A stretch of DNA of 64,000 nucleotides, taken from the NCBI RefSeq assembly GCF_014200605.1, contig NZ_JACHCE010000004.1, forward strand, positions 481,951 to 545,950, read 5' to 3'. The notes under the pieces were generated by a model that saw only the letters and a list, made by a program, of their open reading frames with translations, was not told the origin of the DNA and did not search any database. Position 1 is the stretch's first letter, and each line of letters begins with the position of its first letter. Position numbers and translations under genes: made by a program. The stretch is from Pedobacter cryoconitis. GTDB lineage: Bacteria; Bacteroidota; Bacteroidia; Sphingobacteriales; Sphingobacteriaceae. Below, piece after piece: positions 58,208 to 64,000 of the stretch.

Positions 58208-59383
58208 ATGAAGAGCTTATACGCAATACTTGACATTGATAGAAAAGACAAGAAAAAAATCGACGAACTAGCAAAACAAATCGACTCTTCAACAAAAGCC
58301 TTAAACTATTATAACGATAACCATCTAATTCCTTCAACTAAAGAATTAGATAAAATTGGCGAAATACATAATCTAAATCCCTATCAAATAATGATTGAAA
58401 TGGGTATATATTCACAATCTCTCAAGGCTCTACTTAGTCAAAAAGGATATGAAATAAGTAAACTACTAGGTATCCAACAAAACATTAAAAAGAAAAATCA
58501 TAAAATAACTTATGAAACAGAGCTAGGAAAACTGTATCAAGGCGACTGTATAAGTCTTATGAATACAATTGAAGATTCAACAGTTGATCTAGTATTTGCT
58601 GATCCTCCATTTAATTTAAATAAATTATATCCTTCGATGATGGATGATAATATTTCCAAGCAGGACTATATTAAATGGACTGAGAGTTGGATAGATGAAT
58701 GCATTCGTATCTTAAAACCTGGAGGAAGTCTATATATTTGGAATCTACCTAAGTGGAATGTATACTTTTCAGAATATCTAAGTCATCGATTAACTTTTAG
58801 AAATTGGATATCCGTAGACATGAAGTTTTCGCTCCCAATTTCCGGAAAACTATACCCATCGCATTATTCATTACTATACTTTGTAAAAGGAGAAAAACCT
58901 AATTCTTTTAAACCTGATAGAATGGCTATGGAAACCTGTCCTCATTGCTACAAAGAACTAAAAGATTACGGAGGCTATAAAAGCAAAATGAACCCTAAAG
59001 GCATTAATATGGGTGATGTCTGGTATGATATTCCACCAGTAAGACATTCAAAGTATAAAAAAAGAGTCGATGCAAATGAGTTATCAATAAAATTAATGGA
59101 CAGAATTATAGAAATGTCAACTGAAGAGGGTGATTTAGTCTTTGATCCTTTTGGTGGATCAGGAACGACCTATAGTATTGCTGAAATCAAAAAACGTAAA
59201 TGGTTGGGAATAGAATTAGGACCGACAGATATTATAATCGATAGACTTGAGAACAAAATTGATGATCAAGTACATCTTGAAAAAGTCAGAGAGAAGTACA
59301 ATAGTTTATTTCCTGAAAAAATTAAAAATGAAAGAATAAAAAAAGGATTGTGGACAGATGACTCCTTTTTATGCCATACCTAA
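58208..59383 (+). CDS. Type II DNA methyltransferase (beta-class, N6-A or N4-C) with N-terminal HTH
   Basis: A 391-residue modification enzyme. Residues ~1-90 look like an extra HTH (IDELAKQIDSSTKALNYYND, ELDKIGEIHNLNPYQIMIEM). The catalytic motif IV is LVFADPPFNLNKLYP near residue 130 and motif I lies late, at FDPFGGSGTTYSIAEIKKRK with WLGIEL. That order is class beta (IV before I). A Cys pair (ETCPHCYKEL) sits in the target-recognition part. The HTH may let it repress its own promoter. Divergent from the C/R operon. Confidence 0.92.
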   Translation: MKSLYAILDIDRKDKKKIDELAKQIDSSTKALNYYNDNHLIPSTKELDKIGEIHNLNPYQIMIEMGIYSQSLKALLSQKGYEISKLLGIQQNIKKKNHKITYETELGKLYQGDCISLMNTIEDSTVDLVFADPPFNLNKLYPSMMDDNISKQDYIKWTESWIDECIRILKPGGSLYIWNLPKWNVYFSEYLSHRLTFRNWISVDMKFSLPISGKLYPSHYSLLYFVKGEKPNSFKPDRMAMETCPHCYKELKDYGGYKSKMNPKGINMGDVWYDIPPVRHSKYKKRVDANELSIKLMDRIIEMSTEEGDLVFDPFGGSGTTYSIAEIKKRKWLGIELGPTDIIIDRLENKIDDQVHLEKVREKYNSLFPEKIKNERIKKGLWTDDSFLCHT

Positions 59384-59409
59384 CAAAACGGCAATATCTA
59401 ATAAACTGT

Positions 59410-59478
59410 GAGGATGTAAAACAAACTGTGTCAACTAGTTAATTGTTAAATTAGAAACACAGTTTATTTTACACCCTC
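59410..59478. repeat. 69-bp element with 22-bp inverted ends (terminator or MITE-like)
   Basis: GAGGATGTAAAACAAACTGT plus GT (59410-59431) and its near reverse complement (59457-59478) differ at two positions. The ends look like IS256-type terminal repeats joined with 25 bases between, so it may be a MITE or a solo-end pair. It also serves as the only hairpin after the methyltransferase gene. Confidence 0.5.
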
Positions 59479-59515
59479 CATTTTAAAAGCTCTGTATATA
59501 AGGGAGAATACTATG

Positions 59516-60190
59516 TTATTTTAAAAGTTTATTTTGCAGAAATGATTCTAATTTATCCTTCTGCGAACATAAAAAATGTTCGATAACAATTGGTCTAACC
59601 TCTTGTAATTCCAAAGGGACATGTTGTATGTCCACAAATAGTGATTCCGATATACCTGGTTTTACATACCCCTTTTGTTCTAAATATCTCATGCCAATTT
59701 GAGCACCAGCATGTAAAAAAACCTTATTAGGTTCTATATTTAAATAAGCACCAATTCTAACAGTTGTATCATATATTGCTAGTTGTCCAAATCCAATTTC
59801 TTTTGCACTAGAAACAATTGCAAAAATTTCGTCGAATGAATTAACCTCTTTAAGATAATCTGTTTTTTTTAGTAGATTATTTCTAACTTTTTTTAAAGCG
59901 TCTGGAGAAACGCCAATTTGATGTCCATCCTTTGTATAACGTTTCTGATGATTATGTTTAATGAAATGACTTATGCCATTGTTTGATACTTCGAAAGTTC
60001 CATCAACAGCATGAACAATTAATTCAGTAAAATCAGACAGTTTTTTATAAAAACCAAGATATTTATCAAAATAATCATCATGACTGTCAAAAACTAACCA
60101 CTTTTGAATAACTATGTTTTCTGGCGTTGTGGGTTTATAATATTTATAACGTTCGCTCGTGTAAACAGCTATTATTTGTTTTAAATCCAT
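59516..60190 (-). CDS. Unknown third gene of the HTH-ImmA/PIN operon
   Basis: A 224-residue soluble protein. ISHFIKHNHQKRYTKDGHQI and the motif IGFGQLAIYDTTVRIGAYLN with IEPNKVFLHAGAQIGMRYLE are the most protein-family-like parts. I have no name for them. It ends the operon, 3 bases after the PIN-like gene. It could be the third component of a toxin-antitoxin or defence unit, or an effector released by the protease. Confidence 0.6.
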   Translation of the reverse strand: MDLKQIIAVYTSERYKYYKPTTPENIVIQKWLVFDSHDDYFDKYLGFYKKLSDFTELIVHAVDGTFEVSNNGISHFIKHNHQKRYTKDGHQIGVSPDALKKVRNNLLKKTDYLKEVNSFDEIFAIVSSAKEIGFGQLAIYDTTVRIGAYLNIEPNKVFLHAGAQIGMRYLEQKGYVKPGISESLFVDIQHVPLELQEVRPIVIEHFLCSQKDKLESFLQNKLLK

Positions 60191-60193
60191 AAT

Positions 60194-60772
60194 TTATGTT
60201 TTCAAGAAATACTTAAGCCTTAATGCTTCATTATGAACTTCTCTAAAATATTTTTCAAGGGGCCTAAAGTACTCATTATGCGATTTTATAATCGCATCGA
60301 TATCCCCCTCTGACAATAAACTAGTATAGAAAAGCCAACCTAAAATCAATGAAGTCGTTTGGACCTGTTCTTTACCAAGTATATCCATAGCTATCCTACG
60401 TGCCTTTTGATCATCAGTTAAAAAAGATATTGAAACTTTTTTAGCAAATGCAATTGATGAAAGCTCTCCAATACCAATTGTATTTCTATTCTTTAAAACG
60501 AAATCATCCTGTAAATCTTCAATAGTTAAATTATAACATGTAACATTTCCTTTGTCAATTTCACTTTTTAATTTTGTTTGTAATTCTGCATCCATTTTGT
60601 TATGAATCGTCCGCGGTTTGTATAAACATTCATATTCTACAAATCCAGTAATTGAAAAAGAAAATTTATTTTCTAACAATACTGAATAGACTACAAGTGA
60701 TGACAAGATATTCCATAATGAGCAACTATCTATCATATTAACCTTATTACAATTAGTTATATCAATGTTCAT
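60194..60772 (-). CDS. PIN-like domain protein (DUF3368-like)
   Basis: About 192 residues from MNIDITNCNKVNMIDSCSLW. NMIDSCSLWN is the first acidic PIN motif. GFVEYECL and GIGELSSIAFAKKVSISFLT with DDQKARRIAMDIL carry the E and D residues expected for a PIN ribonuclease. The ATG overlaps the end of the HTH-ImmA gene (60762-60772), so translation is coupled. Upstream in-frame codons to 60829 are not needed. Likely a toxin-type nuclease controlled by its neighbours. Confidence 0.75.
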   Translation of the reverse strand: MNIDITNCNKVNMIDSCSLWNILSSLVVYSVLLENKFSFSITGFVEYECLYKPRTIHNKMDAELQTKLKSEIDKGNVTCYNLTIEDLQDDFVLKNRNTIGIGELSSIAFAKKVSISFLTDDQKARRIAMDILGKEQVQTTSLILGWLFYTSLLSEGDIDAIIKSHNEYFRPLEKYFREVHNEALRLKYFLKT

Positions 60773-61901
60773 AAGACAAATAAAAATTATATTGAGAAAG
60801 TAGACTTCGTAACCCACCTTCATCCTCAAGAAACATCTCTGCTAATCGCTGTGATGATATTAAGCCATCAGAATACGCCCTATAACACGCCTGCACATAA
60901 AATTGTGATAATCCTTTCTCTAATAACTTTGATTTGGATTCGTATCTTTTATCAGAAAGATTTTGTAATTCAGGATCAACTTTATCGATCATAGGTATTT
61001 TGATACTTTTCAACTCATAATAAGTTGACTCATCTATAAGTTTTTCCTGCATTAACGATATGATTAGCGGTTGAATGTTAATTTTTAATTGTTTAGCCAA
61101 ATTAATGACTACGTGCTTGTTCCATTGAATACCAACCCTCTTAGACATGATTTCTTTTGGAATGAGAAAATTAGATGCAAAAGTATTAGCTCTAATTTCA
61201 CGTAAATCATGCTTATCCCAATTATTAAAAGATATATTTATATCCTCTTTAAAGTCGAATATTGCGTGCCCAACCTCATGTGCCACAGTAAAATTTTGTC
61301 TGTAAATATCTTCATCGTAATTTACTAGAATGCATTTGCCCGCTCTAGGGTGATTTATAAACAGACCGGAAATAGATGAGTTTTGTAGTTTCCTTCTAAA
61401 AATATGTATGCCCAGCTTCCTGAAAAGTCCATAAATATCAATGATTAGATCGTCTGGCTTTAAATTAAGCATTCGCCTTAACTCCAAAGCCGCATGGATG
61501 CCATGCATTTTATAATAATCGCCCTTGGGGGTAAAATCAAATTTTAACTCACTAAATTTAGTTAATTCAAATACCTGTTGCTCACACTCACATAAATAAA
61601 GAAATTCTTGAATTATCCAGCGATCTTGTTTAGAAAATTCTGCTCCATGTTTTCTATATAAAATTTGTACTTTGTCGATTGCTGATTTAATATCATTTGT
61701 AATAAAAAACTGGTAATCTTGCTTGTAAAAGTCTGCAAATATGAGAACTTCGTCACCACTAGGCATTTCTAGGCCCTCTTCAAGTTTTTTTAACCTGGGT
61801 ATTGATATCCCAATTTTAACAGAAACTTCCGTTTGACTAAGATGTAGATTATCTCTACATCTTAGCAGCTTTTTTCCAAATACTATTAAGTCGAATGACA
61901 T
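60762..61901 (-). CDS. HTH (XRE) - ImmA/IrrE zinc protease fusion
   Basis: A 379-residue protein. The N-terminal HTH is LRCRDNLHLSQTEVSVKIGI with SIPRLKKLEEGLEMPSGDEV. The protease domain starts about residue 130 with the zinc motif VAHEVGHAIFDF (His208, Glu209, His212) and an ANTFASNFLIPKEIM segment typical of ImmA/IrrE. Such fusions repress a neighbouring promoter and cleave a repressor or antitoxin on stress. A perfect palindrome 65 bases upstream is the likely operator. Confidence 0.88.
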   Translation of the reverse strand: MSFDLIVFGKKLLRCRDNLHLSQTEVSVKIGISIPRLKKLEEGLEMPSGDEVLIFADFYKQDYQFFITNDIKSAIDKVQILYRKHGAEFSKQDRWIIQEFLYLCECEQQVFELTKFSELKFDFTPKGDYYKMHGIHAALELRRMLNLKPDDLIIDIYGLFRKLGIHIFRRKLQNSSISGLFINHPRAGKCILVNYDEDIYRQNFTVAHEVGHAIFDFKEDINISFNNWDKHDLREIRANTFASNFLIPKEIMSKRVGIQWNKHVVINLAKQLKINIQPLIISLMQEKLIDESTYYELKSIKIPMIDKVDPELQNLSDKRYESKSKLLEKGLSQFYVQACYRAYSDGLISSQRLAEMFLEDEGGLRSLLSQYNFYLSYEH

Positions 61902-61965
61902 TGTAAGTTCAAGTTACATTTTAATAAGATGTTATTCGAAATTAATAAATAAAGGAATGATATTT

Positions 61966-61981
61966 TTACGGAATTCCGTAA
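61966..61981. promoter_or_regulatory. Perfect 16-bp palindrome, operator of the HTH-ImmA operon
   Basis: TTACGGAATTCCGTAA, 65 bases upstream of the HTH-ImmA ATG in an AT-rich control region. Its symmetry and size suit a dimeric XRE repressor. Confidence 0.65.
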
Positions 61982-62010
61982 GTAAAGACAACTTTCAAAA
62001 TATATTGTAA

Positions 62011-62469
62011 CTTGACCTCTCCCCTCCTAAATCAGCTCGAAAAAAGGGAGGGTTACAGGATATTGTCATTGAAAAAACTGGTCCGGTAAAATGTATATAT
62101 ACACAGAACTTGCTTCATGTTAACGAATACGCAGTTGATCACTTTGTACCTTTTGCATTTGTATCTCATGATTTGATCTGGAATCTTATTCCCGCAGATA
62201 AGAGCTTCAACTGTAGCAAATCAGACAAGCTCCCTATTTTCGACAAATACTTTGATAATTATTTCGAGCTGCAAGAATTAGCGATGAAAAATGTTTTTAG
62301 TTATTCTCCTAAAAACAAATTACTTCAAGACTACCTAACAATTCTACCTGATCTGTCACTACTGAATAGCCTGAGCAAAGAAGATCTTAAAAACAGATTT
62401 AAGGATAATATTTATCCTTTGATTACTATCGCTGCAAATAATGGTTTTGAATATATTTATATATCTTAA
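62011..62469 (+). pseudogene. HNH endonuclease gene, 5'-truncated
   Basis: The frame is open from just after a stop (62008-62010) with no ATG before the conserved part. It reads KTGPVKCIYTQNLLHVNEYA, VDHFVPFAFVSHDLIWNLIP and ADKSFNCSKSDKLP. VDHFVPFAFVSHDLIWNL is the HNH core of D-H-F-x-P-W/F endonucleases. A start at TTG 62110 would give only 119 residues. The N-terminal half is missing, so it is likely a decayed nuclease. Confidence 0.6.
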
Positions 62470-62676
62470 TTATTTTGTAAAAGGAAAAACTGTTGAGTTC
62501 ACGCTTAAGCGTGGCTGCCTTGGTTTGTTATATTGCAGCAACTTTCCAAAAGTCGTATAATGATAACAAAATTCAACCCTGTAACTTGAGATCCAGCCAC
62601 AGAAAAGTTAATGCATTATTTCACTCTCGTGAACATTTTAAATAAAAAAATTTAGTGCAATTAATAATTAAATGAC

Positions 62677-63477
62677 CTATTGTAAACTTTTAGCACGCTT
62701 TACATAACCGTCTAAATAACCAGATACAGTATGAATCATAGTCTGGAAAATGTTTTCATCTGGTATTGTTTCTGTGTGTTTATTAACGATATTACGACTG
62801 AATGCACGAACAATATGCCCCAAATTATCCCTAAGACTATCATCTTCTTTGTCAAAATCAACGATTATTCCTGGATACTTGGCTGATTCTTTGACAAGGT
62901 TCTCGTATAGATTGCTAAAGGAAACATCAGTAAATATTCCAGCACTATCAGAAATAGCCCCAGCTACAGAAAAAAATTTTAATGATGCAGTAGCAGATGC
63001 AAAAGTGGACCCCAGAAGCGGCCCTGTAGACCCTAAAGTGAAGGATATGTCTAAATATTTTCGCCCAACATTTTTACGATCATCATAATAATTTTTGCGT
63101 TCTGCAAAGTGAGCTTTATTGTATGATCTGATATTATATATTAAATTGTTAAAATTACTGACGGCTTGCGGGAAAAGACCTTGCACACGTCCCAAATTCA
63201 TCAAATTTTCATGTTTGGTATATCCGTTAGATACATTTAATTTACCAAGAAACTCAGTTATCTTCTTATCAGTCCTAATTATCTCACCTGCCCGCGTTCT
63301 ACCTTGTTGTCCATCTGCGGTAACAGTATCTATGAAACGACATTGATGTACCTGGGTACTAATAGTTCGCCCCTCTTCTATAAACTTAATCCATATACCG
63401 TTGAACTGTAGAGAATTTGTATTAGCCCCATCTGCCGAAAGCATAATATTATGTGATTTAATATGCCAGGTTCTCAT
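62677..63477 (-). CDS. Unknown protein with a central hydrophobic Gly/Ala-rich region
   Basis: A 266-residue protein of no recognised family. N-terminal WHIKSHNIMLSADGANTNSL and FNGIWIKFIEEGRTISTQVH look beta-rich. Residues ~145-190 (LDISFTLGSTGPLLGSTFAS, ATASLKFFSVAGAISDSAGI) form a hydrophobic region like the membrane-inserting part of some effectors. Its start overlaps the stop of the upstream small membrane gene by 4 bases, so the two are one cassette. An effector plus partner is possible but unproved. Confidence 0.6.
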   Translation of the reverse strand: MRTWHIKSHNIMLSADGANTNSLQFNGIWIKFIEEGRTISTQVHQCRFIDTVTADGQQGRTRAGEIIRTDKKITEFLGKLNVSNGYTKHENLMNLGRVQGLFPQAVSNFNNLIYNIRSYNKAHFAERKNYYDDRKNVGRKYLDISFTLGSTGPLLGSTFASATASLKFFSVAGAISDSAGIFTDVSFSNLYENLVKESAKYPGIIVDFDKEDDSLRDNLGHIVRAFSRNIVNKHTETIPDENIFQTMIHTVSGYLDGYVKRAKSLQ

Positions 63478-63752
63478 AGTTTAATACTTTTAGTCAGGAT
63501 AAGTGTTAATAGTAAAATCAAAGTTCCTATCATGAAAACTGTATACAGAAGAACATCTTTATTTTTTTTTAACTTATTGGCACGATAAATCGCAACACCA
63601 AAGACTACAGGTATAAAAATTGCTGCTAACCAGACACCTAAAAGTTTATTATAAGCTGCGCTAATCACTATAGCAATAAACCATAAAATAAAAACAGGAT
63701 CTAATATCTTATTAGACTTATATTTCACCTGTTTATTTTCAGACTGTAACAT
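63474..63752 (-). CDS. 92-residue protein with three hydrophobic segments
   Basis: Segments at ILDPVFILWFIAIVISAAYN, LLGVWLAAIFIPVVFGVAIY and LLYTVFMIGTLILLLTLILT. It is translationally coupled to the next gene. Possibly an anchor or immunity-type partner. No family recognised. Confidence 0.6.
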   Translation of the reverse strand: MLQSENKQVKYKSNKILDPVFILWFIAIVISAAYNKLLGVWLAAIFIPVVFGVAIYRANKLKKNKDVLLYTVFMIGTLILLLTLILTKSIKL

Positions 63753-63906
63753 TCTTTTCCGTTTATATTAGTTAAATGTAATAAATTATTGCAATAATAT
63801 AATTTAATGATGATTTTGCACGATTAAATTACACTATAGATGAGGCCAGCCCGTATATATATAAAGGCTTTGGTATCGCTGCATCTGGATTAGGAAGGAA
63901 AGGTTT

Positions 63907-64000
63907 TGTAACCCTCCCAGAAAATCGGACTGTATAAAAGGCGAAAATTCGTAACTTTAAAACAGGAAGATGAAAAAGTCAGTAATCAGTGAAAGCCAGA
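63907..64000 (+). mobile_element. Left end of an IS3-family insertion sequence (partial)
   Basis: TGTAACCCTCCCAGAAAATC at 63907 has the TG start and composition of IS3-type terminal repeats. At 63970 an ATG opens MKKSVISESQ, the usual start of IS3 OrfA transposases. The remainder is beyond the window. Upstream, 63811-63906 reads coding-like (RLNYTIDEASPYIYKGFGIA) with no start and may be a gene cut by the insertion. Confidence 0.6.
63970..64000 (+). CDS. IS3-family transposase OrfA, first residues only
   Basis: The reading frame starts with MKKSVISESQ at an ATG that follows AACAGGAAG (RBS-like). Many IS3-family OrfA proteins open with MKKS-x-x-(S/T)E-x-Q. Only ten codons are in the window. 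Confidence 0.5.
   Translation, partial: MKKSVISESQ

Overview
This window looks like a chromosome segment of a Bacteroidota bacterium of the Sphingobacteriaceae, most like Pedobacter. The evidence is two SusC/SusD pairs, SpII lipoproteins throughout, LytS/LytTR and 7TM-DISM signalling proteins, TlpA-like thioredoxins, and several upstream regions with the Bacteroidota -7 element TAnnTTTG. No rRNA, tRNA or CRISPR array was seen. The genus is inferred from protein flavour and cannot be proved here.

Layout. 1-7 kb: the 5' part of a TonB-dependent siderophore receptor, a LytS/LytTR two-component pair, a kinase-fold-like protein with a PH-like partner, and a 7TM-DISM sensor whose tail is the zinc ribbon and helical domain of an IS1595-type transposase. 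7-10 kb: a polysaccharide-lyase-like lipoprotein divergent from a GH71/GH99-like lipoprotein with a fascin-like domain. 10-21.5 kb: a long minus-strand locus read as sulfate-ester (sulfur) acquisition. It has a leader ORF ending in four Cys codons, two or three tiny membrane proteins, a fatty-acid-hydroxylase-superfamily enzyme, SusC, SusD, a rhodanese, two sulfatases and a rhodanese-thioredoxin fusion. Three copies of an unfamiliar two-box element lie in this locus, two of them just upstream of start codons. This is the best candidate for an undescribed system: cysteine-responsive attenuation of a Bacteroidota sulfatase/SusCD locus.

22-43 kb: housekeeping and accessory genes. They include an M23-like protein downstream of a 58-residue Cys-containing peptide, a TetR/Tet(X)-like monooxygenase operon, LysR/GNAT genes, a membrane LuxR regulator, two HxlR regulators (one facing an old yellow enzyme across a perfect 34-bp palindrome, one with its stop codon inside tandem repeats), a phosphopantetheinyl transferase, an L,D-transpeptidase, an Fpg/Nei glycosylase, an LRR protein and a bulb-lectin lipoprotein. 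43-52.8 kb: MauE/DUF6520-like genes, a decayed lipoprotein gene and a second SusCD locus with two TlpA-like thioredoxins. That locus is preceded by a large hairpin leader ending in a T-rich run.

53-64 kb: a visibly AT-richer accessory (defence-type) island. It holds an HTH protein, a PUA-like/zinc/HNH nuclease suggestive of modified-DNA restriction, a DUF4238 protein, a Type II restriction-modification system with a controller protein, an HTH-ImmA/IrrE + PIN + unknown operon with a perfect operator palindrome, HNH and HEPN-like remnants, a two-gene membrane cassette, and the start of an IS3-family element at the right edge.
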